Source: Polaribacter ponticola
Lineage (GTDB): Bacteria; Bacteroidota; Bacteroidia; Flavobacteriales; Flavobacteriaceae
NCBI RefSeq assembly: GCF_026191475.2
Contig: NZ_JAOSLC020000003.1
Coordinates: forward strand, 1,767,001 to 1,831,000
Reading direction: 5' to 3'
Length of the DNA stretch: 64,000 nucleotides
A program made the position numbers and the translations under genes. Under the pieces are notes generated by a model. The model searched no databases. It had not been told where the DNA came from and worked only from the letters and a program-made list of their open reading frames with translations. This document shows, in pieces, positions 9,933 to 20,523 of the stretch. Every line of letters begins with the position of its first letter. The stretch's first letter is position 1.

Positions 9933-11762
9933 ATGGAAATAAAATTCAAAAAACACGTTAGATTACTTATTTTAAGTCTAACTATTATGGTATCTATGAA
10001 TTCATGTGAAGATTATTTAGATATTGTTCCTGCAGATATAGCAACACTAGATGATGCTTTTGCTAGACCACAAGAGGCTCTTAATTTCTTATATTCAGTA
10101 TATGGCTTTATGCCAAATGAAAATGATATGTTTAGTTCAATTGCCTTGTGGGGTACAGATGAATTAGTAACTCCTTGGGACAGAGGTCATTATCATGCTA
10201 AAAGAATGATGAGGGGAGAATTAAATGCTTCTGATCCATTTTTTGATTACTGGACAACTTCAGGAAATATTGATATGTATGATGGTATTCGACAGGCATA
10301 TATTTTCCTCAATAACATAGACAAATCTCCTGGGTTTACTGAGGCAGAGAAGATTAGAATGAAAGGAGAAGCTACCTTTTTAATAGGATATTATCATTTT
10401 ATTTTGATAAGACAATATGGTCCTATAGTAATTATGAATGACCAAGTAGCATTTGATGCACCAGATGATGTGTTTTTTCCTGCAAGAAGTACTTATGATG
10501 AGTGTGTAAATTTTATAGCTAATAAACTAGATGAAGCAGTAAGTCTATTACCTAGTGGTGTTAATTCTGATAGAGAATTGGGAAGGGTTAATAAAGCAAT
10601 TGCTAAATCTATAAAAGCACGTTTATTATTATATGCTGCAAGTCCTTTGTTTAATGGTAATTCAGAATTTTATTCAGATTTTCAAAACCCAGATGGAACA
10701 AAATTAATGAATTTATCTTATGAAGAAAGTAAATGGATAAAAGCGGTAGAAGCGAATAAAGCTGCTATAGATGAAGCTGCTTCAATAGGTGTTAGTACTT
10801 TGTATAAATACACAGGGGCTGCAGCACCAACACCAGAAAAACAAGCAGAATTAAACTATAGATACACAATGGTGGACCCTTGGAATAGTGAACTTATATG
10901 GGGGTATTCAAGACCAGAAAGTTATTATGGTTGGCAAAGACATAGCATACCTCGTATTTCTCCAAACTCATACAATGGTCAAGCCCCTACTATAAGAATG
11001 GTAGAAACTTTTTACACAAAAAATGGGTTACCTATAGATGTAGATCCATCTTATAATTATAATAATAGATTTCAATTAGAAGGTAGCTCTATTGTTTTAC
11101 ATAACAATCGTGAACCAAGATTTTATGCATCTGTAGGTTTTGATAGAGGTACATTTGAAACCAATGGTATAGAATTAGAACTAAAAATGAGAGAAAGTGA
11201 AACCCATGGTTGGAAAAGTGGACTTAATGATTATTCACCTTCTGGGTATTTAGTTAAAAAAGGAGTACACCCTAAAACTATTATAACTGATTCAGAAAAT
11301 CAAGTTGTAAACTATCCTTGGCCATTAATAAGATTGGGAGAATTGTATCTCAATTACGCAGAAGCTTTAAATGAAGCCTATGGTGCAGCAAGACATATAG
11401 AAGTGATACAATATTTAGATTTAATTAGAGAAAGATCTGGAGTACCTAGTGTATTAACTGCTTGGGGATTAGTGGGTAAATCTTCATTTTCAAAAGAAGA
11501 AATGAGAGATATTATTAGGCAAGAAAGAAATATTGAACTATCTTATGAAGGGCACAGAGCCTGGGATGTAAGAAGATGGAAACAAGGAGATTTGTTTAAT
11601 ACTCCTGTACAAGGATTAGATATAACAGCATCAAGCCCACAAGATTTTTATAAACCAGTTAATGTGGAAAATAGAGTTTTTAGACCTGAATATTATCTAT
11701 TTCCTATACGAATTTCTGAAACAGAAATTAATAAGAATTTAGTTCAAAATCCAGGTTGGTAA
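9933..11762 (+). CDS. SusD/RagB-family surface glycan-binding lipoprotein
   Basis: The 609-residue lipoprotein has a lipobox Cys at about residue 25 (SMNSCEDYLDIVP), the usual SusD start. TPR-like segments follow (GEATFLIGYYHFILIRQYGPIVIMND) and the characteristic C-terminal SusD region (IRLGELYLNYAEALNEAYG, IIRQERNIELSYEGHRAWDVRRWKQG). It partners the preceding SusC as the ligand-capturing lid. Spacing of 24 bases indicates co-transcription. Ligand specificity cannot be read from the sequence. Confidence 0.95.
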   Translation: MEIKFKKHVRLLILSLTIMVSMNSCEDYLDIVPADIATLDDAFARPQEALNFLYSVYGFMPNENDMFSSIALWGTDELVTPWDRGHYHAKRMMRGELNASDPFFDYWTTSGNIDMYDGIRQAYIFLNNIDKSPGFTEAEKIRMKGEATFLIGYYHFILIRQYGPIVIMNDQVAFDAPDDVFFPARSTYDECVNFIANKLDEAVSLLPSGVNSDRELGRVNKAIAKSIKARLLLYAASPLFNGNSEFYSDFQNPDGTKLMNLSYEESKWIKAVEANKAAIDEAASIGVSTLYKYTGAAAPTPEKQAELNYRYTMVDPWNSELIWGYSRPESYYGWQRHSIPRISPNSYNGQAPTIRMVETFYTKNGLPIDVDPSYNYNNRFQLEGSSIVLHNNREPRFYASVGFDRGTFETNGIELELKMRESETHGWKSGLNDYSPSGYLVKKGVHPKTIITDSENQVVNYPWPLIRLGELYLNYAEALNEAYGAARHIEVIQYLDLIRERSGVPSVLTAWGLVGKSSFSKEEMRDIIRQERNIELSYEGHRAWDVRRWKQGDLFNTPVQGLDITASSPQDFYKPVNVENRVFRPEYYLFPIRISETEINKNLVQNPGW

Positions 11763-11781
11763 TACTTAAATATAGAATATT

Positions 11782-12852
11782 ATGAAAAAAATAAAAATTA
11801 TACTTAGTGCCATTTTTTTAAGCATGTTCTTTATAGTCTCTTGTAACGATGAAGAATCTATAACTATTGAAGCACCAGGAAGTGTAGCTGTAGAAGCTGG
11901 TTTTGGAGAAGCTATTTTTACATGGAATTTTCCCAGTGACTTAAATGCTGAATTTGTTAGAGTAGATTATTTTGATACAGATGGCAACTCTAAACACCAA
12001 AAATTTAGCAAAAATATAACGAATGCAATTGTTAATCAATTGGAAGAACGTGAGTATGAGTTTACTGTAACTGCATCCGATTTAAATAATAATAGATCAG
12101 AAGCAATAGTAGTTAAAACAACACCAAAAAAACCACCTTATTTATTAGTAGCAAATACAATAACTGCTGTACCAGATTTAGGTGGTATAACTCTTAATTG
12201 GGAAAATGTATCTGGAAAAAACATTGGTATAAATGTTAAATATACAGACGCAAATGACTTAGAGCAAGTTTTTGTGTATAATTCTTCTGATACAAATGGT
12301 GCTACTTCAATTTCTGGTTTAGCAGCAACAGAACAAGAATTTGAAGCTTATGTTACCAATGCTAGAGGACAAAAATCTTCTTCGAAATTTTTTACCTTAA
12401 CACCCTTGACAGAAACAGAACTAGATAAAAGTAATTGGACTATTTTTGATTTTTCAAGTCAAGAAGAAGTTGGTGAAGGTCCTGTAAACGGTTGGGCAAG
12501 AGCTACCATAGATGGTGATACAAATACTTTTTGGCATTCGCAATGGCAAGGTGGATCACCTGTTTATCCGCACCATTTTTCAGTTGATATGAAAACAGTT
12601 AAAAAGGTTACTAGAGTTGTATTATATACTAGAAATAATGATAACCGTGGTATGACTAAATTTTCTGTAAGTGGAAGTTTAGATGGGGTTAGTTGGACTG
12701 ATCTTGGAGAGTACGATTTTGATAATGAAAACTATGATGGTCAAAGTTTTGGTTTAGGTGGTATTTATCAATTAAGATACATCAAAATAACAGCCTTAGA
12801 AGGTGTTAGTACTTTTGTGTTTCTAGCAGAATTAAATGTTTGGGGTAAATAA
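11782..12852 (+). CDS. Surface lipoprotein with FN3-like domains and C-terminal discoidin (DUF4959/5126/5000 type)
   Basis: A 356-residue lipoprotein (lipobox ending in IVSC, Cys about 21). Two beta-sandwich segments resembling fibronectin type III follow (about 30-115 and 120-210). The last 150 residues resemble an F5/8 type C (discoidin) carbohydrate-binding domain: ATIDGDTNTFWHSQW, SVDMKTVKKVTRVVLYTR, YIKITALEG. This layout fits the DUF4959-DUF5126-DUF5000 lipoproteins encoded next to SusCD pairs, which act as surface glycan-binding proteins. It is 19 bases after SusD. A direct binding role is inferred from position and fold. Confidence 0.8.
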   Translation: MKKIKIILSAIFLSMFFIVSCNDEESITIEAPGSVAVEAGFGEAIFTWNFPSDLNAEFVRVDYFDTDGNSKHQKFSKNITNAIVNQLEEREYEFTVTASDLNNNRSEAIVVKTTPKKPPYLLVANTITAVPDLGGITLNWENVSGKNIGINVKYTDANDLEQVFVYNSSDTNGATSISGLAATEQEFEAYVTNARGQKSSSKFFTLTPLTETELDKSNWTIFDFSSQEEVGEGPVNGWARATIDGDTNTFWHSQWQGGSPVYPHHFSVDMKTVKKVTRVVLYTRNNDNRGMTKFSVSGSLDGVSWTDLGEYDFDNENYDGQSFGLGGIYQLRYIKITALEGVSTFVFLAELNVWGK

Positions 12853-12943
12853 CAATAATAAATATTTTTCTAATAGAGGCACTAATTAAGACCTCCATCA
12901 GAAAATAGTATATATGTGAATTATTAATTAAAAAGCAAAAAAA

Positions 12944-14569
12944 ATGAAAAAAATTACTTTATTTTTATTAACCATATTATTTTCAGCAATGACTTATGGG
13001 CAAACATTCCCAACCATTTCTGATGCAAACTCAGAAACATGGTATTATATTCAATTCGAAAGAGCTGGAGGTAGCCCTGCCAAACAAGGAGTTATCCAAG
13101 ATATGGGAGATGGGATTAACCTTTTAACTAAACAAGCTAGAGAAAATACTGATGCTCAACTTTGGAAAGTTACAGGAACTGAGGATAACTATGTTATTAC
13201 AAATAAATTAGGAAGATCTATCGATTATTCTGGTTCAACTTACAAAGCTACAGCTTCTACTTCAATCCTTATAAATATAGATGCAGATAATAATGATACT
13301 GTTGAAGGTTTTGAAATTAGAAGAGCTAATGAGCCTAAATTTATGAACCAGAATGGTGGAGGTGGTTTCGAAAGAACTTTAGGAGAGTGGACTTATGGTG
13401 ATTTGGGTAACGTATTAAACTTTAGATTACCAGAAGATGTAGTTGGTGGTTTAGAGCCAGCTTTAACAGCAACCCTTCCAACTGTAGGGATTTCTTACCA
13501 CATTAAGTTTAGAAATGGAAATGCTTTACTTAAAGACATGGGAGCTGGTAATTTAGCTAAAACTGCTATACCAGAAGAAGGAGATCTTGGGCAATTATGG
13601 AAAATTTCTGGAACTCAAGGTGATTACACTTTAACAAGTGATAATGGTAACATTTTAGATTTTGATGGAGCAAAATATACAACATCCGCTTCAAGTACTG
13701 TAAAGTTTACCCTACTAGAAAACTTACCTGGTTGGGAAATTCAACGTGTAGGTGGTGATGCAGGTGATGCAATGAATCAATTTGGAGGGGCAGGTTATGA
13801 TAAAGAAATAGGAGAATGGCTTGTGGGTGATGCAAATAACCCTGTAGATTTTATTGAAGCTGGTAAAATTGCTTATTACCCAAAAATGTCTGCAGGTGGT
13901 ACAGATTATTGGTACTATATTCAGTTCGATTCTAGTTTAGGTGCAATTGCAGACCAAGGAGATGATGTAACTTTAATAACCGCAGAAGCGGCTGCTAGTG
14001 AAGATTCACAATTATGGAAAGCAACAGGTACTTTAGATGCATTTACTTTAACAAATAAATCTGGAAGAACAATTTACTATGATACTGCAACATCTAGATA
14101 TGTAGCAAGCTCAACAAATTCTAGTCCTTTTACAGCAATAGCAAATGTAGATGGGACTTCTTTAAATTTACAACATGATGGTAGCTCTAAGGGTATTAAT
14201 CAATTTGGTGGTGCAACACTTGGTGCAGAATTAGGAGAATGGCTTATTAACGATGCAAATAACTTATTGAAATTTACTTTAGCTTCTAATGGACCACTTT
14301 TAAGTGTAAAAAATAATAATATTGATATTATTACTGCAATATATCCAAACCCATTTAAAGATAATTTTTCATTCAATATGAAAAAATCAAATTCTAGAAA
14401 TGCTTCAGTAAAAATATATTCAATTTTAGGTAAAGTTGTAAAAACTGATAATGTTGTATTAAACAATGGTCAAGGTAGAGTTGATGGTAGCAGTTTATCT
14501 AAAGGAGTTTATATTGTTCAAATAGAAACTGAAGAAGGTAAATCTAACCTTAGATTGATTAAACAATAA
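12944..14569 (+). CDS. T9SS-exported protein with three ricin-like repeats
   Basis: The 541-residue protein has a signal peptide (MKKITLFLLTILFSAMTYGQ) and a C-terminal type A sorting domain (IYPNPFKDNF ... SLSKGVYIVQIETEEGKSNLRLIKQ), so it should leave the cell through the type IX system. Between them lie three related segments of about 140 residues (roughly 25-165, 170-300 and 310-450). Each starts with a WYYIQF- or YHIKF-like strand, has a QLWKxxG motif and ends in a MNQFGG- or GEW-like turn. The QxW-like motif and length suggest beta-trefoil lectin units. No catalytic residues are recognised. A terminator follows, so it probably ends the first transcript. It could be a secreted lectin for the locus's glycan. 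Confidence 0.72.
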   Translation: MKKITLFLLTILFSAMTYGQTFPTISDANSETWYYIQFERAGGSPAKQGVIQDMGDGINLLTKQARENTDAQLWKVTGTEDNYVITNKLGRSIDYSGSTYKATASTSILINIDADNNDTVEGFEIRRANEPKFMNQNGGGGFERTLGEWTYGDLGNVLNFRLPEDVVGGLEPALTATLPTVGISYHIKFRNGNALLKDMGAGNLAKTAIPEEGDLGQLWKISGTQGDYTLTSDNGNILDFDGAKYTTSASSTVKFTLLENLPGWEIQRVGGDAGDAMNQFGGAGYDKEIGEWLVGDANNPVDFIEAGKIAYYPKMSAGGTDYWYYIQFDSSLGAIADQGDDVTLITAEAAASEDSQLWKATGTLDAFTLTNKSGRTIYYDTATSRYVASSTNSSPFTAIANVDGTSLNLQHDGSSKGINQFGGATLGAELGEWLINDANNLLKFTLASNGPLLSVKNNNIDIITAIYPNPFKDNFSFNMKKSNSRNASVKIYSILGKVVKTDNVVLNNGQGRVDGSSLSKGVYIVQIETEEGKSNLRLIKQ

Positions 14570-14595
14570 AAAATAATTAGTTTTTTAAATATACA

Positions 14596-14636
14596 AACGA
14601 GACTTATTTTTTAAAATAGTAAGTCTCGTTTTTTTT
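14596..14636 (+). terminator. Rho-independent terminator
   Basis: An 11-bp perfect stem AACGAGACTTA / TAAGTCTCGTT (14596-14606 and 14620-14630) is followed by a T run. It closes the SusCD-lectin transcript and separates it from the next secreted protein. Confidence 0.85.
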
Positions 14637-14743
14637 AAAATTTTAAATATATATGAGAATATTTAAAGTTTTATAAAATAATTTTTGTGGATTCCATTCA
14701 TAAAAATCAGAATAAAATCAAGTTTATTAATAATATCAAAAAA

Positions 14744-17700
14744 ATGAAAGATAGAAAATACAATTACAAAAATATTTCACTTTATTCTATATTGTTTTTC
14801 TCTGTCTTTTTTGCTCAAGCACAAAATGGGAATGAGTGGTCTCAAATGTTTTTAAATTGGAATAGCACACAAGATAATGGAGGAACTGGTGTAATAAGAT
14901 CTATTCGAATCAACCCAAATAACACAAGTGCTGTTTTAATAGGTGCTACTACTGCTGGCATATGGCATACGAATAATAATGGAGATGATTATACATTTGT
15001 ATCTGGAGACGTACCAGAAGTAGAATGGGCTAATGAAATTATTTATAGTAGAAACAATCCTCAAATTGTATATGCGAATACAGATATAGGAGTCGTAAAA
15101 TCTACAAACGGAGGTTTAAATTGGGTTTATACCAATTTAAAAAAATCTAAACCAGATGCTTATGGTCAATTGAATTGGATAGATGTTGCAACTACAGACA
15201 GTAATATTGTCTATGCTACTACAGAAGAAAGAAGTTGGTTTGGTTCTACTTACAAATTATTAAAATCTACGAATGGAGGATCTTCTTGGACGAAAAAATA
15301 TCAGTCTAATACAAGAATTTGGGACATGCGCATAAAACCAAACCAACCAAATACAGTATATATTTTAGAAGAATCTTCTTCTTCTAAATGGATTAATTTT
15401 AAAAAATCTACAAATAGCGGAACTTCATTTACCACAATTAGCAATGGATATCCAGCAAATCATTCCATAGAATCACAACGTGCAAGATTAGCAACAACAC
15501 CCGCAAATGAAAACGTAGTATATATAGCAATAGGCTATAATGGTGGTGGAGAAAATGATAAAATTTCTTTTTTTAAATCTTCAGATTCAGGGAATTCTTT
15601 TGTAAAAAAATGTTGTGGTACTGCTGCAAGCCCATTAGTAAATGCAGAAGAAACCACAGACTTTTTAACAGAAACTGCTCATCTAGCTCAATTAACTTGG
15701 AATTTTGCTTTTACAGTTTCTGAAACCGATGAAAACTTTATAGCTGCTGCTGCCAATAAATTAAAAATAAGTACAGATGGTGGTGAAACTTGGAGTTATG
15801 ACAGATCTGGTGATGTTGTTACTGGTAGTCAGTATGATAATTATCAATCTAATGACGCTCATACAGGTGTGCATGGAGATCATCATGGTTTATCAATTAT
15901 TGGCGATAAAATTTGGAATGCAAATGATGGAGGAGTTTATTACTCTTCAGATAAAGGAAATACAATTGTAAAAGACAAAAGCGATGGATTAGGCATACAA
16001 GAACTCTGGGGTTTTAGCCAATCTTTCAAAAATGATGTAATGGCAGTTGGGCTTAACCATAATGCCACTTGCTATAGAGATGATCGTGTTTATGGTGGTT
16101 GGATTGCTGTAAATGGTGCAGATGCTATGGCTGCAAATGTAAACCCTATTGATGATCAATATATGTATAATCATCCTTGGGGTCATGAGCGTGTTAAAAG
16201 ATCTTTAACAGGTAAAACTGGGCATCAAATGCAAGAACTTGGTATTGAATTAGGGTATATCACTTTAGATAATTTGGAGTTTCATCCACATCAATATTAT
16301 ACAATTTATGGTAGTGATTATGGTGATAGAAACAAATCTTACAAATTAGCAAAATCTACTGATAATGGTATTAATTGGGAAGTAATAAAAAGTTTTGATG
16401 ACGAAGAAAAAAATGCAGTAGCCGTAAAAACTAGTTTTGCAGATGCAAATTATGTATATGCTGTTGTAGATCCTCAAAGAGTTATAAAATCTACAGATGA
16501 AGGTAAAACATGGGCAGAAGTTGGACCTCCAACATCATTAATTGGAAGCAATTCTCTTTGGCGACTTGCTGTAAGTGATAAAAACCCAAACCATTTATGG
16601 ATAACTTCTAGGAGTGCAGACAATACAATAAAAGTAATAACATCTAAAGATGGTGGTAATTCATGGGCTAATTATTCAACAGGTTTACCAAATCAATATA
16701 TTTACTCTATAATTTACCAAAGAGGTAGTGATGATATATTATATCTTGGTACAAGTTTTGGGGTCTATTATAGAAAAGCAGGAATGACAAAATGGGAAAA
16801 ATTTGGTACAGGAATGACAGCTTGTAATACACCATTTCTATTTATCAACTATGCAAAAGGAAAAATACGTTTAGGAACTTCAAGAGGATTATGGGAAAAT
16901 GATTTAATAGAACTAACAGCACCTAAAGCTAACATTACAGCAAACAGAAATACCTTTGATGAAAGTAATCCAATAGTAAAGTTTGCAGATTATTCTGTAG
17001 CAGACATAAATGCAACCTATCAATGGAGTTTTCCAGGAGGAACACCTGCTACCTCAACAGAAGAAAGACCTATAATAACCTATACTAAAGATACAGGAAA
17101 TAGTTTTGATGTAACACTAACAGTAACAGATTCTAGAGGCACAAGTACACAAACTTTAACCGATTTTATAACCTATAAAAAAGTTTACGTACCTACAGTA
17201 CATTATGTAGATAGTGAAGAAACTACCAGTGAATACACTCCTGCAAAGTATGCCATTGATGGAAGTAGTACCACATTTTGGGGTACTAGATGGTCTTCTG
17301 GCAATGATGTGTTGCCACATAACATACAAATTGATTTAGGAGTATCTAAAAATATTACAGGTTTTACTTATTTACCAAGACAAAACAATGTAAATGGTAG
17401 AATTGCAAATTATGAAATTTACGTAAGTGATGATCCTAATAATTGGGGAACAGCAGTTGCTTCTGGCACTTGGCCAAATTCTACAGATTTACAAACAGTA
17501 ACATTTACAGAAAAAAGAGGCAGGTATTATAGGTTAGTTGCTCTGTCTGAAGTAAATGGTAATAAATGGAGTGCAGCTGCAGAAATAAATGTAATCTCTA
17601 CAGAGGTATTAAATGTAAAAAAAAAATAAACTAAAATTTACAATAACACCAGTACCTTTCAATAATTTTTTAACAATTAATATTGATGAAATTAATATAG

Positions 17701-17912
17701 ATACTAGCAAAAAAATTAATGTTGAAATAATAAACACAAATGGGGCAAAAGTTTATAATAATTCATTTTTAACAAAACAGAAAATTCAAATAAATACTTC
17801 GCAACTAACAACCGGGATTTATTTAGTTAGAGTTTCAAACGGAAACGCTAGTACTACTATAAAAGCAGTGAAAGGAAATATTTTGTTAGATAAAAATGAA
17901 ACAAAAGAGTAA
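14744..17912 (+). pseudogene. Asp-box propeller + PKD + discoidin T9SS protein, sorting tail out of frame
   Basis: The start is placed at 14744, where the signal peptide begins (MKDRKYNYKNISLYSILFFS); a GTG 57 bases upstream is in frame but less likely. Repeated Asp-box motifs (STNGGLNW, STNGGSSW, STDGGETW, STDNGINW, STDEGKTW, SKDGGNSW) show a BNR-type beta-propeller like those of sialidases, sortilins and GH74 enzymes. A PKD domain (about 750-830) and an F5/8 type C domain (about 835-970) follow. The frame stops at 17629, right after a run of ten A (17617-17626). With nine or twelve A, reading continues to 17912 and encodes a type A T9SS tail (PVPFNNFLTINIDE ... QLTTGIYLVRVSNGNAS). This could be a sequencing error, a real loss of sorting, or transcriptional slippage. 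Enzyme activity is not provable from the sequence. Confidence 0.8.
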
Positions 17913-17934
17913 GAATTGAAATACAAAAAGAATT

Positions 17935-19293
17935 ATGAAAAATTATTGTAAAATAAATTTAAAGAAATTATTTATATCAATTAAACATTTTTTAATTACT
18001 CTACTTATAATTAACATACATTCTTCTTGTTCCTCTGTTATAAAAAACAAAAACACTGCTCTTGAAAATATAAAATTAACAAAAACAATACCTGTAGGTT
18101 CTAATAGTTGGGTTGTAAATAATATTGAAGCCGATCAGAAAATTGTAACTAAAGATGGTATTAAAAACTGGTCTTCTTTAGATGATGTAATTCGTATATA
18201 CATAAAAACAGATAAAGGAGAATTACATCTAGGTTTTAATTTAAAATCTTTTGAGGGTAGTTCTCAAATTAAAATTACAGTGGGTAATATATCCAAAATA
18301 ATCAATATTTCAAACAAAGAATATAATACACAAAAAGTTGGTGTTTTTAAAGTTTCAGAAGGGTATAATTATATAGAAATACAAGGTTTACAAAAAACTG
18401 GAAAATATATTGCTAATATAAAAGAACTATATGTAGGTGGTAGTGCAGTTGAAAAAGGTTTAGGCTTTGTACCAAGTAAAAATAATTATTTTGGTAGAAG
18501 AGGTCCATCTGTACATATGTCTTATAATAAACCTCAAAAAGATGTAAAATGGTTTTATAATGAAGTTACTGTTCCAAAAGGAGAAGATGTAATTGGTTCT
18601 TTCTTTATGGCAAATGGTCATGCACAAGGTTATTTCGGTATGCAGGTAAATTCTGAAAATGAGAGAAGAATTTTATTTTCTATTTGGAGTGCCTTTACCA
18701 CAGACGATCCAAACCAAATACCAAATGATTATAAAGTTACCAATTTAGGAAATGGAAAAGGTGTAACAGTGCAAGATTTTGGAAATGAAGGTTCAGGAAA
18801 ACAAAGTTTTAAAGTTTTTAATTGGAAAACAGATACTACTTATAAGTTTCTACTAAAAGGAGAACCTTCTAGTGTTGAAGGTTCTACAGATTATACAGGC
18901 TATTTTTACAATCCTGAAGAAGAAAAATGGGAACTTATTGCTAGTTTAAGAAGACCAAAAACAAAAACATATTTAACAAGGCTACATTCCTTTTTAGAAA
19001 ACTTTACACCAAGTACTGGCTTTATACCAAGAAAAGCCCAATATAGTAATCAATGGGTATATACTACAGAAAATACTTGGAATGAAATGACACAGGCTAC
19101 ATTTACAGCAGATGCAACTGCTTTAAATGGAGATCGATTTGATTTTGCAGGAGGTGTACATAATAATGGCTTCTTTTTAAGAAATTGTGGTTTTAATATC
19201 GAAAAAGTTTCACCAAGAACGGTGTTTTCCAGAGCGTTTAGCGGCAACAGACCAAAAATTAATTTTGGTGCATTACCAGAACCAATTCCTTAG
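17935..19293 (+). CDS. DUF3472 lipoprotein with N-terminal DUF5077-like domain
   Basis: A 452-residue lipoprotein with a lipobox near residue 32 (NIHSSCSS). The first half resembles a beta-sandwich DUF5077 domain. The second half has the DUF3472 pattern (GPSVHMSYNKPQKDVKWFYNEVTVP, GYFGMQVNSENERRILFSIWSAF, GYFYNPEEEKWELIASLRRPKTKTYLTRLHSFLENF). DUF3472 proteins are common in Bacteroidota glycan loci, but no activity can be assigned from sequence. It starts 22 bases after the end of the T9SS tail of the preceding gene, so the two are probably co-transcribed. It is the last gene of the first locus. Confidence 0.75.
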   Translation: MKNYCKINLKKLFISIKHFLITLLIINIHSSCSSVIKNKNTALENIKLTKTIPVGSNSWVVNNIEADQKIVTKDGIKNWSSLDDVIRIYIKTDKGELHLGFNLKSFEGSSQIKITVGNISKIINISNKEYNTQKVGVFKVSEGYNYIEIQGLQKTGKYIANIKELYVGGSAVEKGLGFVPSKNNYFGRRGPSVHMSYNKPQKDVKWFYNEVTVPKGEDVIGSFFMANGHAQGYFGMQVNSENERRILFSIWSAFTTDDPNQIPNDYKVTNLGNGKGVTVQDFGNEGSGKQSFKVFNWKTDTTYKFLLKGEPSSVEGSTDYTGYFYNPEEEKWELIASLRRPKTKTYLTRLHSFLENFTPSTGFIPRKAQYSNQWVYTTENTWNEMTQATFTADATALNGDRFDFAGGVHNNGFFLRNCGFNIEKVSPRTVFSRAFSGNRPKINFGALPEPIP

Positions 19294-19363
19294 AATGAAA
19301 TTTTTTTCCTCTTAAAAAAAGTACTACAAAACGTTATTAATCATTTTAAATTATTAATTTTGT

Positions 19364-19380
19364 ATTATGTATTACATAAT
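19364..19380. promoter_or_regulatory. GntR-type operator site A
   Basis: ATTATGTA-T-TACATAAT is a perfect 8-bp inverted repeat around one base. The core GTnnnAC fits the FadR/FCD subgroup of GntR regulators. It lies about 180 bases before the threonine dehydrogenase operon and is preceded by TTTG. Three similar sites occur at 30234, 37516 and 51509. The rest of the 270-base gap shows no gene. Confidence 0.72.
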
Positions 19381-19563
19381 GCAAAATAAAATATTACTGA
19401 AACCATAAACTGTATATTTTAAACCAGTAGTCTTAAATTGTTTTAATTGACAAATTAACACACCTTTTTGATGAATATAGAGTCTATTTCTTATTAGAAT
19501 ATTATTGTAATTTGTAAAGAAATTAAGGTTTAAATTAAACTTCTACAAAAGATAATTTAGAAT

Positions 19564-20517
19564 ATGGTTAAAATTTTAGTCACAGGTTCTAGTGGTCAAT
19601 TAGGCACTGTTTTAACAAAAGAATTACAAAAAAAATATGGTATAAATAATGTTATTGCTTCAGACTTAATTATAAAACCAACTTTCAAAGGAATTTCAGA
19701 AATCTTAGACGTTACAAATATTGACGCACTTGAAAAAGTAGTTTTGCAATATAAAATTACTCAAATTTATCATTTAGCTGCAATTCTATCTGCTAAAGGA
19801 GAAATAAACCCACTAAGAACTTGGGATATAAATATGAAAACTTTATTTAATGTTCTAGAAGTTTCAAGATTACACAATATTAAAAAAATATTTCACCCAA
19901 GTTCAATCGCTGTTTTTGGTGATGAAATTGAAAAAATAAATACTCCACAAGCACCTAACTTAACACCATTAACAGTTTATGGAATGAGTAAAACTGCAGG
20001 TGAGAATTGGGTAAATTATTATCATAAAAAATATGGAATGGATATTCGTTCTATTAGATATCCAGGTGTAATTGGTTATCAATCTCTACCAGGAGGTGGC
20101 ACAACAGACTATGCAGTAGAAATTTATCATAAAGCAGTAAAGGAAGAAAATTTTGATTGTTTTTTAGAGGCCTCTACAATGTTACCTATGATTTTTATGG
20201 ATGATGTTATAAGCGCCACCATTCAATTAATGGAAGCTCCAAGTGAAAATATAAAAATTAGAACTTCATATAATTTAGCAGGAATGAGTTTTACTCCAGA
20301 ACAAGTATATGAATCTATAAAAAAAATCTACCCAGATTTTAAAATAAATTATCAACCAGATTTTAGACAAGATATTGCAAATTCTTGGCCAGATAGTATA
20401 GATGATTCAGCAGCAAAAAGACACTGGGGTTGGAAACCAAGATACGATTTAGATGAAATGACCAACGTAATGATTGAAAAATTAAAAGAATATTACCATT
20501 TAGAAATCAAAATATAA
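19564..20517 (+). CDS. L-threonine 3-dehydrogenase, epimerase-like SDR type
   Basis: The 317-residue protein is an extended short-chain dehydrogenase: Rossmann motif GSSGQLG (residues 8-14), catalytic Tyr-Lys pair in YGMSKTAGE, and the segment RYPGVIGYQSLPGGGTTDYA typical of UDP-galactose-epimerase-like threonine dehydrogenases known from Flavobacterium. It oxidises L-threonine with NAD+ to 2-amino-3-ketobutyrate in the cytoplasm. The next gene, 6 bases downstream, encodes the enzyme that uses this product, which supports the call over a sugar epimerase. It heads a HexNAc/acetate operon behind operator site A. Confidence 0.9.
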   Translation: MVKILVTGSSGQLGTVLTKELQKKYGINNVIASDLIIKPTFKGISEILDVTNIDALEKVVLQYKITQIYHLAAILSAKGEINPLRTWDINMKTLFNVLEVSRLHNIKKIFHPSSIAVFGDEIEKINTPQAPNLTPLTVYGMSKTAGENWVNYYHKKYGMDIRSIRYPGVIGYQSLPGGGTTDYAVEIYHKAVKEENFDCFLEASTMLPMIFMDDVISATIQLMEAPSENIKIRTSYNLAGMSFTPEQVYESIKKIYPDFKINYQPDFRQDIANSWPDSIDDSAAKRHWGWKPRYDLDEMTNVMIEKLKEYYHLEIKI

Positions 20518-20523
20518 TTTTTT

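Noticed and set aside
19564..20517. Sugar-nucleotide epimerase instead of threonine dehydrogenase
   Set aside because: The fold fits both, but the direct partner gene is the enzyme that consumes its threonine product, and the flavobacterial threonine dehydrogenase is of this type.
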